The notes beneath the pieces were generated by a model, which saw only the letters and a program-made list of their open reading frames with translations, ran no database searches and was not told the origin of the DNA. The position numbers were made by a program, and so were the translations under genes. From positions 16,712 to 80,711 of the forward strand of contig JAQUYA010000002.1 in assembly GCA_028692055.1 (NCBI GenBank): DNA of 64,000 bases, read 5' to 3'. This DNA is from Lachnospiraceae bacterium (lineage in GTDB: Bacteria; Bacillota; Clostridia; Lachnospirales; Lachnospiraceae). This document shows positions 28,425 to 36,177 of the stretch, piece after piece. Within the stretch, counting starts at the first letter, position 1. The number at the start of each line of letters is the position of its first letter.

Positions 28425-29091
28425 TATCATTGTTATACTTCGAAACCCTTCTCTTAAAAAGTTTACGATAAAACCATTCCAAAAGCTTAAAAGACTGGAT
28501 TCCTTTTTTCGTTTGGATTGTACTGTGTTCTGGCAAAGCAAGCCAAACATTTGCATTTATTTTTTTCTTATTTTCATACATGAGTTGTTCCTGTAGCGGA
28601 TATGGAAATTTTGAAACAATTACCGTCGGAACAATATCATTAATCTCATTAATAAAGGAATCAATGCCTGTAGAAACATCCTCCAGCACATACTGACCAA
28701 TAATTAAAAGATTGGATTGCATTTCATGCAGCCTTGCTTTTAAATACTCCATCTGTTGTTCACTATCTGCCAGCAAATATACGGTCTTGCGGTTCCACGC
28801 TAGACGATGAAAAAATTCCTGTAGGAATTCCCCATTTTCAACCTCTTTCAACCGATTTCTTGTTGCATTATCTGCTGCACGTAAAATATCCGTTTCCCCA
28901 AAGATAGTCATGTCCATGGATTCAATCCATTCTTTATGCTCTGGGTTTTCTGCAGCTTCTACAAGTATCTGGGTCGAGATAACAGAAATTGTATTTAGTG
29001 CACCATTATTTAAGTAGTGATTGGATATCTTTAACGATTCCTTTAGGCTATAATCTGTTAGCGATATTCCAAGTAAGTTAATTTTTTTCAT
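28414..29091 (-). CDS. WecG/TagA/CpsF-family glycosyltransferase
   Basis: 225 residues. The start KKINLLGISLTDYSLKESL, the stretch containing NTISVISTQILVEAAENPE, and MTIFGETDILRAADNATRNRLKEVE correspond to the family GT26 pattern of WecG, TagA and CpsF. TagA adds ManNAc to undecaprenyl-PP-GlcNAc to begin wall teichoic acid linkage; CpsF acts in capsule synthesis. The typical active-site Asp/Thr region is only partly recognisable by eye, so the substrate is left open. It is monocistronic by appearance: its own promoter upstream and a hairpin at its end. Confidence 0.75.
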   Translation of the reverse strand: MKKINLLGISLTDYSLKESLKISNHYLNNGALNTISVISTQILVEAAENPEHKEWIESMDMTIFGETDILRAADNATRNRLKEVENGEFLQEFFHRLAWNRKTVYLLADSEQQMEYLKARLHEMQSNLLIIGQYVLEDVSTGIDSFINEINDIVPTVIVSKFPYPLQEQLMYENKKKINANVWLALPEHSTIQTKKGIQSFKLLEWFYRKLFKRRVSKYNNDKTE

Positions 29092-29117
29092 ATGTCCACC
29101 TTCTCAGATACTGCTAT

Positions 29118-29146
29118 AGTATAGCAAATCGATTAGTCGATTTCAA
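29118..29146 (-). promoter_or_regulatory. Promoter of the WecG/TagA gene with dyad in the spacer
   Basis: TTGAAA (29141-29146) and TATACT (29118-29123) are 17 bases apart on the minus strand. An 18-bp dyad, AAATCGA-TTAG-TCGATTT (29126-29143), fills the spacer and part of the -35 box, exactly where a repressor would block RNA polymerase. The regulator is not identifiable. Confidence 0.7.
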
Positions 29147-29242
29147 CAAATATTATTTGTAATTTATTAATTTTATATGATTTATTCACATAAAATTACA
29201 GACAAGTTCGCATTCTTAACACTACATATGAGTTCTGTCCTA

Positions 29243-30151
29243 TTACATAAATAGCTGCATTATCATAAATGCCAGGCATAAGATAACACTAATTACAAGT
29301 GAAACGGTAATCATTCTGCCTTTTCCTGTTTTACGTTCTTTCCAGATATGAGTGAGTATTCCACTTCTATTTTCATTCTTTGCAATCCATACCAGAATAC
29401 AAGCTGCAATTGCGGTTGTAATGGTAGCCACTATCATGCTTGCGCTTATAGTCATAATTAAATCTTCTGTGGCAAGGCTTTCTGCAGATGCTTCCGCCAG
29501 TGACGGCATCCACTTTTCGCTTACGTATAGCATAATGACTGTATTTGAATTGAAAATCACATGATAAACGACTGAACCCCACATACTTCCCGTTACCTCT
29601 TTTAAAAGCACCAGAAGGAAACCAATTACAAATGCATAGATGGTCTGGTTGAAATTCATATGCATCAAGCCAAATAGAAAAGCAGAAAAAAACATTGCCT
29701 GTATTGCATTACCACTTCTGCGGTAACCCGTATGCACAATTCCCCGGAATACCAGTTCTTCACAAACCGGTCCAAATATTCCCATTAAAAAAAGCATTAC
29801 CAAAAAAGGCATAGACAGAATATCTGCACTCATTTCAGCTACTACATTATCCGAAAACAGCATGGTAAATGCATTTATTGTTGTAACCAGCGGCATTGTC
29901 AGATAGGTAAATAAAATAATCATAAATACCGTCGATATTTTTATCGGCTTAAATACCAGAAGTTCTCGCAAATGCGAATGCGTGGCCAATACAAACAGTA
30001 GTGCAGGCACTACTAATATCATTTCACTCAAAATTAAATTCGAAACAATTCCAATTGAAATATAGTTATAAAATAATCCTAATAAAAAAACAATTACAAA
30101 TTCTGTAAGAATTGTAATTAAAAACATTCCATTTACTTTTTTACTGTTCAT
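29243..30151 (-). CDS. CPBP-family intramembrane metalloprotease
   Basis: 302 residues with about eight hydrophobic helices. The family motifs are present: GPVCEELVFRGIV (EExxxR), FGLMHMNF (FxxxH) and HVIFNSNTV (HxxxN). These are the metal-binding and catalytic residues of the CAAX prenyl-protease/bacteriocin-immunity (Abi) family. Bacterial members act in self-immunity to peptides, peptide maturation or signal cleavage; no peptide gene is visible nearby, so the role here is unknown. It follows an HPr-like gene with a hairpin between them. Confidence 0.88.
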   Translation of the reverse strand: MNSKKVNGMFLITILTEFVIVFLLGLFYNYISIGIVSNLILSEMILVVPALLFVLATHSHLRELLVFKPIKISTVFMIILFTYLTMPLVTTINAFTMLFSDNVVAEMSADILSMPFLVMLFLMGIFGPVCEELVFRGIVHTGYRRSGNAIQAMFFSAFLFGLMHMNFNQTIYAFVIGFLLVLLKEVTGSMWGSVVYHVIFNSNTVIMLYVSEKWMPSLAEASAESLATEDLIMTISASMIVATITTAIAACILVWIAKNENRSGILTHIWKERKTGKGRMITVSLVISVILCLAFMIMQLFM

Positions 30152-30217
30152 ACCAATCCTCTAACGTATAATCGGGCAAATGTGTCTTTAGAAATACATA
30201 CTTTTCCGAAGCAAATA

Positions 30218-30244
30218 CGGATTGCCTGTATTGCAGACAACCCG
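30218..30244 (-). terminator. Hairpin between the small HPr-like gene and the CPBP protease
   Basis: An 11-bp stem with two G-U pairs in minus-strand RNA and a five-base loop, about 25 bases after the HPr-like stop. The wobbles favour the minus strand. The tail (TATTTGCTTC) is only moderately T-rich, so termination may be partial. Confidence 0.45.
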
Positions 30245-30269
30245 CTTTCCATATCTGTTCACTTTTGTA

Positions 30270-30503
30270 TTAATCGTTCATCATAAAGTCGACAATTTTT
30301 GTGATGTCTTCTGGTTCATAAGCAATAATTTCCAATTCTCCAATGGTTCCGTCCGAGAAAATGTTTGCTAATGATACATATTGTGATAATTTTGATTTTA
30401 AGTTCAAACGATCACCTTCGCCTGTTACCAATTCTACTTTTCCGGCACAGCTGTCTACTACACTAAAGAATTTTTCAATGTTTGTAATGTTTTTAACTTT
30501 CAT
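30270..30503 (-). CDS. HPr-fold-like small protein without the phospho-histidine site
   Basis: 77 residues. Length, the LNLKSKLSQYVSLANIF central segment (where HPr has its Ser46 helix) and the closing GELEIIAYEPEDITKIVDFM beta-helix pattern suggest an HPr-like fold. The GLHxRPA active-site motif is absent: residues 6-20 read ITNIEKFFSVVDSCAG. It therefore cannot act as a PTS phosphocarrier; if it is HPr-related it may be a regulatory or structural relative. It starts 23 bases after the CvfB-like stop, so it shares that transcript. The family call is inference from pattern, not from a search. Confidence 0.5.
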   Translation of the reverse strand: MKVKNITNIEKFFSVVDSCAGKVELVTGEGDRLNLKSKLSQYVSLANIFSDGTIGELEIIAYEPEDITKIVDFMMND

Positions 30504-30526
30504 TTTTATATCTCCTTTATTTTATA

Positions 30527-31366
30527 TTATTTTTTGGTTATACTTTTCTCATTAATCTGAATACGTCCTGCCTTCAGCAAATGACCCACTGCACGTTTAA
30601 ATTCATTTTTACTCATCTGCATCTCGCGGTTTATAACTTCTGGAATTGCTTTATCCGTAAAGGGTAATACACCATCAAAGCTGTCAATCACCTGCAATAC
30701 CCGTTCCGCATCTTTGGAAATCTGAAGATATGCTTTCTCACGAATGCTCAAGTCTAATTTTCCATCTTCTTTTACGCCGGTAACACGAGCCTGAATATCA
30801 TCTCCAATGTTTACCTTTCCATATAACTCTTTCTTTGGAATTAATCCTGAATACTTATTGTCTACCGCTACAAAAGCACCGAATTCCTCACTTGTTTCAT
30901 ATACGCGTCCTTGTACCTGATCATCCTTTTTATACGGGCTATCCAATTGCAAGTATTTGTATACATTCATTGTAGCACAGAGTCTACTACTCTTGTCAAC
31001 ATAGAGTGCTACCAGACACTTCTCATTCTCAGCGACCTTTCTAGTCTGCTCCTTAAACGGAAGTAATAAATCCTTTTCCAAACCCCAGTCCAGAAAAGCA
31101 CCAATCTTTCCAACTTCCACTACCCGAAGCTCTGCGACCTGCCCTAAAGTAAGCAGTGGTTCATTTATCGTTGCAATCAAACGATCCTTGGAGTCTTTAT
31201 ATACAAATACCTCTATACCATCCCCAACACCCGCAGACTCCGGCACCTGTTTCTTTGGAAGAAGAACTCTTTCATTTGCATCTGCGTTCTTATCCGTTGC
31301 AAGATAAACGCCAAATTCAACTTCTTTTATAATTGTTAATTTCTGTTTTAAACCTAATTCTATCAT
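30527..31366 (-). CDS. cvfB: CvfB/YitL-like S1 RNA-binding protein
   Basis: 279 residues. Several S1-type beta barrels can be traced: one at ~1-65, one at ~70-140 (GQVAELRVVEVGKIGAFLDWGLEKDLLLPF), one at ~150-215 (GRVYETSEEFGAFVAVDNKYSGLIPKKELYG), with a C-terminal winged-helix region (AIPEVINREMQMSKNEFKRAVGHLL). This matches CvfB, an RNA-binding virulence regulator in Staphylococcus and YitL in Bacillus. Its function here is likely post-transcriptional. It has its own strong promoter and cotranscribes with the small HPr-like gene. Confidence 0.85.
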   Translation of the reverse strand: MIELGLKQKLTIIKEVEFGVYLATDKNADANERVLLPKKQVPESAGVGDGIEVFVYKDSKDRLIATINEPLLTLGQVAELRVVEVGKIGAFLDWGLEKDLLLPFKEQTRKVAENEKCLVALYVDKSSRLCATMNVYKYLQLDSPYKKDDQVQGRVYETSEEFGAFVAVDNKYSGLIPKKELYGKVNIGDDIQARVTGVKEDGKLDLSIREKAYLQISKDAERVLQVIDSFDGVLPFTDKAIPEVINREMQMSKNEFKRAVGHLLKAGRIQINEKSITKK

Positions 31367-31461
31367 TTTTATTTATCCTTGTCTTTCCGTTCACTCGTTC
31401 CCGGCAATGTAAAGCATGCTCTACAAGCTTTGCACTGTCGTATATTAGTAGTATTATCCTC

Positions 31462-31490
31462 AGTATAGCTTATCATGGATGGTATTACAA
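31462..31490 (-). promoter_or_regulatory. Promoter of the cvfB operon
   Basis: TTGTAA (31485-31490) and TATACT (31462-31467) are 17 bases apart on the minus strand, just past the thioesterase stop. About 90 bases of leader precede the cvfB start, with no clear hairpin. Confidence 0.7.
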
Positions 31491-31507
31491 GTTTTTAACT
31501 TTAAAAT

Positions 31508-32212
31508 CTATCTGCTCAACTCCACTATTGCATATACCTCTTCTGCTTCATTGCATAAAGAAATTGTATATTTCCCGTATTCTTTTGCCACTTTTGCGAT
31601 CATCTGATTCCCCAGCAATGCGGATTTCTTATATTCTGCACGCATCCGGCGTACTGCAAAATCTTTTTCCACATACTCCATAGCTATTCTGAGATATTGT
31701 CCATTATTCACGTGGTGGTTCGTATCCAGGTGATATGGCTTAATTTCAATTGGGCTCTGACTCTCATACCCCTCTGGCATTGCGATTTTACGTGGTGCAT
31801 AGTCCATCGGAAGCTTTTCCTCCAGCACATAGCCCTCTACCATCTCCGGCAATAACCGGTTTGGTCTTTCAGTCTCCAAATTCATAAGTGTCCATATCGA
31901 ATTGGCAAATGCTATTTTTTCCCCTCTTTCATCCTCAATATAGAAATTACGCATTCCTATAAATCCTTTAAAATCATACGGGAACGTTGCTACCTTAATT
32001 TTCTCTCCAAATACCGGATAACGTACTACATCAATCTGCCAAGAGGATAATACCCATGCCAGACTGCGTTCCGCCAGATATGCAATACCCAGTCCTAAAT
32101 CCTCCGAATGAAAGGTACTGCAGTCCTGAAAATAATCCAGAATAGATTCCAATGTCATCCTTCCGTTTGCATCTACCTCACTATATCTCACTCTGCTTTC
32201 AAAACTATACAT
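31508..32212 (-). CDS. Acyl-ACP thioesterase
   Basis: About 234 residues. MYSFESRVRYSEVDANGRMTLESIL opens the first hot-dog domain, and a second hot-dog half carries NHHVNNGQYL, the Asn-His-Asn catalytic region of plant-type (FatA/FatB) and bacterial acyl-ACP thioesterases. It releases free fatty acids from acyl-carrier protein in the cytoplasm. The ATG at 32212 is set by a strong GGAGGAG five bases upstream; a longer frame starting at 32263 reaches into the tRNA terminator. No promoter is visible between it and the tRNA-Gln terminator, so it may depend on read-through. Confidence 0.85.
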   Translation of the reverse strand: MYSFESRVRYSEVDANGRMTLESILDYFQDCSTFHSEDLGLGIAYLAERSLAWVLSSWQIDVVRYPVFGEKIKVATFPYDFKGFIGMRNFYIEDERGEKIAFANSIWTLMNLETERPNRLLPEMVEGYVLEEKLPMDYAPRKIAMPEGYESQSPIEIKPYHLDTNHHVNNGQYLRIAMEYVEKDFAVRRMRAEYKKSALLGNQMIAKVAKEYGKYTISLCNEAEEVYAIVELSR

Positions 32213-32274
32213 TTCAGTCTCCTCCGCCTTCCCCCCTACTCGAATTTTCTCTTTTTGTCCCAAAATGAGAAAAT

Positions 32275-32298
32275 CCCTAACAACGATGATTGTTAGGG
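32275..32298 (-). terminator. Terminator after tRNA-Gln
   Basis: Nine-base arms CCCTAACAA/TTGTTAGGG with a six-base loop, followed on the minus strand by ATTTTCTCATTTT. It lies ten bases past the tRNA end and only ~60 bases before the thioesterase start. Confidence 0.8.
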
Positions 32299-32308
32299 GA
32301 TTTTTTAA

Positions 32309-32380
32309 CTGGGCTACCAGGATTCGAACCTGGAGATGACGGAGTCAGAGTCCGTTGCCTTACCGTTTGGCGATAGCCCA
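32309..32380 (-). tRNA. tRNA-Gln (anticodon CTG)
   Basis: A complete cloverleaf on the minus strand: acceptor arms TGGGCTA/TAGCCCA, a D arm with AAACGGTAAGG, anticodon stem ACGGA/TCCGT around CTCTGAC with anticodon CTG (Gln CAG codons), and the T arm CCAGGTTCGAATCCTGG. The discriminator base is G, as in bacterial tRNA-Gln, and CCA is not encoded. It lies between glnN and the thioesterase gene. An inverted repeat (ACTAGTTGA, 32393-32432) is just upstream and may be the glnN terminator or part of the tRNA promoter region. Confidence 0.96.
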
Positions 32381-32392
32381 TCATATTACACA

Positions 32393-32432
32393 AAACTAGT
32401 TGAATGCAACTATGTAAATCGCACTCAACTAG
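32393..32432 (-). terminator. Hairpin between glnN and tRNA-Gln
   Basis: Nine-base arms ACTAGTTGA/TCAACTAGT with a 20-base loop whose ends (GC...GC) may pair too. On the minus strand TTTTGTG follows. On the plus strand a run of 12 T occurs ten bases later. I read it as the likely glnN terminator. TAATAT at about 32383-32388 may serve as the tRNA -10 box. Confidence 0.45.
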
Positions 32433-32532
32433 TATATCTGATTTTTTTTTTTTATGCAACTACTTTTTTAGATTTTTTACAAATTTTTATAAGAACGTTT
32501 TTATAAGAAGTTTGCAATATGACATTTCCGTC

Positions 32533-34644
32533 TTAAACTTCAAAAATCAAATCTGCATAAGTAGGCATTGGCCAAGCTTCTTTATCAACAATCATCTCCA
32601 GAGCATCTACCGGCATCCTTAACGCATCCATTGCATCTTTTACTGTATCTTTATAGAAGAATGCCTGCTCCTTGCCGTCTTCCATTGCACTGGCTTGTTT
32701 TTCTACTGCAGATAAATTAACCAATGCGTCTTTCGCAGCTTTCAAGTATGTAGAAACATCTCTTAATAAGCCTTCCTGAACAGATGCATCTGCACCGGCT
32801 TCTTTCACTGCAATTACTGTATTTGCCAATTCATTGGAATACCTCATAACAGCAGGAATGATTTGTTTGGAGGCCATATCAATCATGGTTAATGCTTCAA
32901 TATTAATTGTCTTTGCATAGGTTTCATATAATACTTCTTCACGTGATTCCAGTTCCGGTTTTGTAAAGATACCGAATTTTTCAAATAATGCAACTGCCTT
33001 AGGAGTGGTTAATGTTTCAACCGCTTCTACCATTGATTTAATATTTGGAAGTCCACGTTTTTCTGCTTCTGCTACCCATTCCTCGGAGTATCCATTGCCA
33101 TTAAAGATGATTCTCTGATATTTTGACATATATTCTTTGATCAAATCATGTACAGCCATATCAAAATCTTTTGCATTTTCAAGAATATCGGCTGCTTCAC
33201 AGAAAGCTTCTGCGACAATTGCATTTAATGTCGTATTTGGACTTGCAATAGAATCTTCGGAACCAACCATACGGAATTCAAATTTATTACCGGTAAATGC
33301 AAATGGCGATGTTCTGTTTCTATCGGTTGCATCTTTTTGGAAATCCGGAAGTGTAGAAACGCCTGTTTCCAGGATTCCACCTTCTTTACATGTATTTGCA
33401 ACACCTGTTTCTACTAATTGCTTTACGACATCTTCTAATTGTTCTCCAAGGAACATCGAAATAATTGCTGGTGGTGCTTCGTTTGCACCAAGTCTGTGGT
33501 CATTACCAACATTCGATGCACTCTGACGAAGCAAATCTGCATGTGTGTCAACTGCCTTCATGATGCAGGCAAGCACTAATAAGAACTGGATATTCTCATT
33601 TGGAGATGTGCCTGGGTCAAGTAAATTCACGCCATTATCCGTTGTAATTGACCAGTTATCATGTTTACCGGAACCATTCACACCTGCGAATGGCTTCTCA
33701 TGAAGTAGGCATCTGAGTCCATGCTGTCCTGCAATTCGTTTCATAGTTTCCATTACCAATTGGTTATGATCAACTGCAATATTTGCTGATTCATAAATAG
33801 GAGCCAGCTCATGCTGTGCAGGCGCAACTTCATTATGCTGTGTTTTAGCCGGGACACCAAGCTTCCACATCTCTTTATTTAAGTCTTTCATGAAAGCGCC
33901 GATGCGCTCTCTGATAACACCGAAGTAGTGGTCTTCTAATTCCTGTCCTTTTGGAGCCGGAGCACCAAACAGAGTACGACCTGAAAATAAAATATCTTCT
34001 CTCTTCAATGCCTTCTTGGCATCAATCAGAAAATATTCCTGCTCCGGACCAACAGATGCGATAACTTTTGTTGCTCCAGTATTTCCAAATAAACGAACAA
34101 TACGAAGTGCCTGCTGGCTTATTGCTTCCATAGAACGTAGAAGCGGAGTCTTTTTATCAAGTGCTTCCCCTTTATACGAACAAAATGCGGTAGGTATGCA
34201 AAGGATGGGACCGGTACCTGCTTCTTTAATAAAAGCCGGTGATGTAATATCCCAGGCTGTATAACCTCTTGCTTCAAAAGTTGCTCTAAGTCCTCCTGAT
34301 GGAAATGAGGATGCGTCCGGTTCTCCTTTAATTAACTCTTTTCCGGAGAACTCCATAAGCATCGTACCGTCTTCATTTGGACTGGTAACAAAAGCATCAT
34401 GTTTCTCTGCCGTAATACCTGTTAATGGCTGGAACCAATGTGTATAATGTGTAGCACCTTTTTCCACAGCCCAGTCTTTCATTGCTTTTGCAACGACATC
34501 TGCTGCCGCCAGAGAAAGTTCTCCGCCACAGTCCATTACTTTTTTCACTTCAGCAAATACTTTTTTTGGTAAACGTTCTCTCATTGTTTTAAGAGTAAAT
34601 ACATTTTCGCCAAAGATTGCTTCTACGTTTAACTTTTCACTCAT
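32533..34644 (-). CDS. glnN: Type III glutamine synthetase
   Basis: Makes glutamine from glutamate, ammonia and ATP. The 703-residue length and the sequence identify GSIII, the large form of anaerobes and cyanobacteria, not the ~440-residue GSI. Recognisable regions are [20 protein letters not shown] (residues ~81-100), the catalytic stretch [15 protein letters not shown], and [12 protein letters not shown], the ATP and metal-binding area. The product works as a large oligomer in the cytoplasm. The gene is alone in its transcription unit with its own promoter and an attenuator-like leader; tRNA-Gln follows. Confidence 0.95.
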   Translation of the reverse strand: MSEKLNVEAIFGENVFTLKTMRERLPKKVFAEVKKVMDCGGELSLAAADVVAKAMKDWAVEKGATHYTHWFQPLTGITAEKHDAFVTSPNEDGTMLMEFSGKELIKGEPDASSFPSGGLRATFEARGYTAWDITSPAFIKEAGTGPILCIPTAFCSYKGEALDKKTPLLRSMEAISQQALRIVRLFGNTGATKVIASVGPEQEYFLIDAKKALKREDILFSGRTLFGAPAPKGQELEDHYFGVIRERIGAFMKDLNKEMWKLGVPAKTQHNEVAPAQHELAPIYESANIAVDHNQLVMETMKRIAGQHGLRCLLHEKPFAGVNGSGKHDNWSITTDNGVNLLDPGTSPNENIQFLLVLACIMKAVDTHADLLRQSASNVGNDHRLGANEAPPAIISMFLGEQLEDVVKQLVETGVANTCKEGGILETGVSTLPDFQKDATDRNRTSPFAFTGNKFEFRMVGSEDSIASPNTTLNAIVAEAFCEAADILENAKDFDMAVHDLIKEYMSKYQRIIFNGNGYSEEWVAEAEKRGLPNIKSMVEAVETLTTPKAVALFEKFGIFTKPELESREEVLYETYAKTINIEALTMIDMASKQIIPAVMRYSNELANTVIAVKEAGADASVQEGLLRDVSTYLKAAKDALVNLSAVEKQASAMEDGKEQAFFYKDTVKDAMDALRMPVDALEMIVDKEAWPMPTYADLIFEV

Positions 34645-34716
34645 CTTCCTATCATCCTTTCACATTCCTCGATATCCGAACTTCCACTTCGTGCGTTTTC
34701 GCGTCCTAAAATTGCG

Positions 34717-34753
34717 AAAAAAAGCGTTCCAAAAAATGATTTTTTTGGAACGC
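34717..34753 (-). terminator. Strong leader terminator upstream of glnN
   Basis: A perfect 13-bp stem (GCGTTCCAAAAAA paired with its complement, 34724-34736 and 34741-34753) and a four-base loop, followed in minus-strand RNA by seven U (34717-34723). It is about 70 bases before the glnN start and about 125 bases after the candidate promoter. It therefore lies inside the glnN leader as an attenuator. Alternatively it ends the coaBC transcript. Confidence 0.85.
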
Positions 34754-34812
34754 CATCGTTCTTCATATCTTATATTCTATTTCTGAAAGTTACCTTTCAT
34801 TTCCTATAAGAT
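34748..34812 (-). promoter_or_regulatory. Structured glnN leader: nested hairpin plus candidate antiterminator
   Basis: In minus-strand RNA order: AUCUUAUA (34805-34812) pairs with UAUAAGAU (34767-34774). Inside this, UGAAAG-GUAA-CUUUCA (34784-34799) forms a perfect hairpin with a GNRA tetraloop, flanked by purine-rich internal-loop strands. Next, GAACG-AUGG-CGUUC (34748-34761) forms a small hairpin whose 3' arm is also the 5' arm of the terminator, so the two are mutually exclusive. This is the layout of a riboswitch or protein-controlled attenuator. I cannot assign a known class. Confidence 0.55.
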
Positions 34813-34879
34813 ACAATAATCAGTAAAAAAATGCAAGTACTAATTCAAAAAAAATCCTTAAGTTTTATATAACGTTCCT

Positions 34880-34909
34880 ATTGTACAATGTAACGAACGC
34901 ATACGTCAA
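34880..34909 (-). promoter_or_regulatory. Candidate glnN promoter
   Basis: TTGACG (34904-34909) and TACAAT (34880-34885) are 18 bases apart on the minus strand. The -10 box lies in a 10-bp palindrome, ATTGTACAAT. Transcription would begin about 230 bases before the glnN start and run through the structured leader. Confidence 0.65.
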
Positions 34910-34942
34910 TGAAATATTTATGCAGGCAGCATTTCCTGTATT

Positions 34943-36139
34943 TTAAAGATTTTTTAGTTTTATAATTTCGGTCAGCAGTTTTTCGGCTACTTCTGCCTTT
35001 GTCATAAGCGGCAGTTCCACACAGGACTTTTCTGTAATAAGTGTTACTTCATTGGTATCCACACCAAATCCCGCACCTTTGGCTTTTAGATTATTAGCAA
35101 CAATCATATCTATATTTTTCTTTTCACGCTTTTGTTTCGAATTCTCTACCATATTTTCCGTTTCCATGGAAAATCCACAGATAAATTGGTTTGCCTGTTT
35201 ATGTTGTCCAAGATACTGCAAAATATCTGTCGTGCGCTCCAGCTCAATCAGCATATCATCGGCATTCTTTTTAATTTTATTATCTGCAATATTTTTTGGA
35301 CGGTAGTCAGCTACGGCTGCCGATTTAATAATAATGTCTGCCTGAACGGCATTTTCCTTTACCGCTTCAAACATCTCCTGCGCAGATTCCACCTGAATAA
35401 AGTTGACAAAAGGGGGCTTTGCAGCACTTGCCCTTCCCGAAATGAGGGTTACACTGGCACCACGCAGCATTGCATTTTCTGCAATCGCATATCCCATCTT
35501 ACCGGTAGAATGATTGGTAATGAAGCGAACCGGATCCAGTCTTTCCAACGTTGCACCTGCTGTTACCAGAACTCTCATTCCTTTTATATCTTTTTCGTGT
35601 GCTATTTCTTTCCGTATATAGTTCAAAAGCGTTTCTTCCGACGGCATTTTCCCTTTGCCAGTGTCGCCGCATGCCAGATAACCGGAGTCTGGCTCGATAA
35701 TCTCGTAGTGAAACTTTCTCAATTTTTCTATATTATCCTGTACAATCGGATTTTCATACATGCTGGTATTCATAGCCGGAGCGAGCATAATCTTGCATTT
35801 GCATGCCATAATCGTTGTGGTAAGCATATCATCTGCAATTCCATTTGCCATTTTACCAATCACGTTTGCACTCGCCGGTGCTATCAGCACCACATCTGCC
35901 TTTTGTGCAACTGCGACATGTTCTACACTGTATTGAAAGTTTCGGTCGAAGGTATCTATCAGGCACTTATTGCCTGTTAATGTTTCAAATGTAATGGGAT
36001 TGATAAAATTTGTTGCATTCTTTGTCATCAGTACCGTCACGTTTGCATGAAGCTTTACTAACATACTTGCTAAATTAGCAATCTTATATGCTGCAATGCT
36101 TCCGGTGACTCCCAGAACTATATTTTTTCCTTTTAACAT
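34943..36139 (-). CDS. coaBC: Bifunctional CoaBC: phosphopantothenoylcysteine synthetase/decarboxylase
   Basis: Two steps of coenzyme A synthesis: CTP-dependent ligation of cysteine to phosphopantothenate, then FMN-dependent decarboxylation. 398 residues. The N-terminal flavodoxin-like CoaC half begins KNIVLGVTGSIAAYKI, with the FMN/active-site region APAMNTSMYENP; the C-terminal CoaB half starts near residue 188 with GMRVLVTAGATLERLDPVRFITNHSTGKMG and holds AAVADYRP. Both halves look complete. It is separated from the next upstream gene by 38 bases. Confidence 0.95.
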   Translation of the reverse strand: MLKGKNIVLGVTGSIAAYKIANLASMLVKLHANVTVLMTKNATNFINPITFETLTGNKCLIDTFDRNFQYSVEHVAVAQKADVVLIAPASANVIGKMANGIADDMLTTTIMACKCKIMLAPAMNTSMYENPIVQDNIEKLRKFHYEIIEPDSGYLACGDTGKGKMPSEETLLNYIRKEIAHEKDIKGMRVLVTAGATLERLDPVRFITNHSTGKMGYAIAENAMLRGASVTLISGRASAAKPPFVNFIQVESAQEMFEAVKENAVQADIIIKSAAVADYRPKNIADNKIKKNADDMLIELERTTDILQYLGQHKQANQFICGFSMETENMVENSKQKREKKNIDMIVANNLKAKGAGFGVDTNEVTLITEKSCVELPLMTKAEVAEKLLTEIIKLKNL

Positions 36140-36177
36140 CTGCTGCCTCCCTATCTCACTTTACAATGAATTATGCT

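Noticed and set aside
34645..34942. ANTAR dual-hexaloop antiterminator before glnN
   Set aside because: Hairpins are present, but the loops (GUAA, AUGG) do not have the paired hexaloop bases expected for ANTAR targets, so I did not assign this class.
35132..35980. 282-residue plus-strand frame over coaBC
   Set aside because: It is antisense to a gene with clear motifs; Phe/Cys/His-rich composition is typical of a shadow frame.
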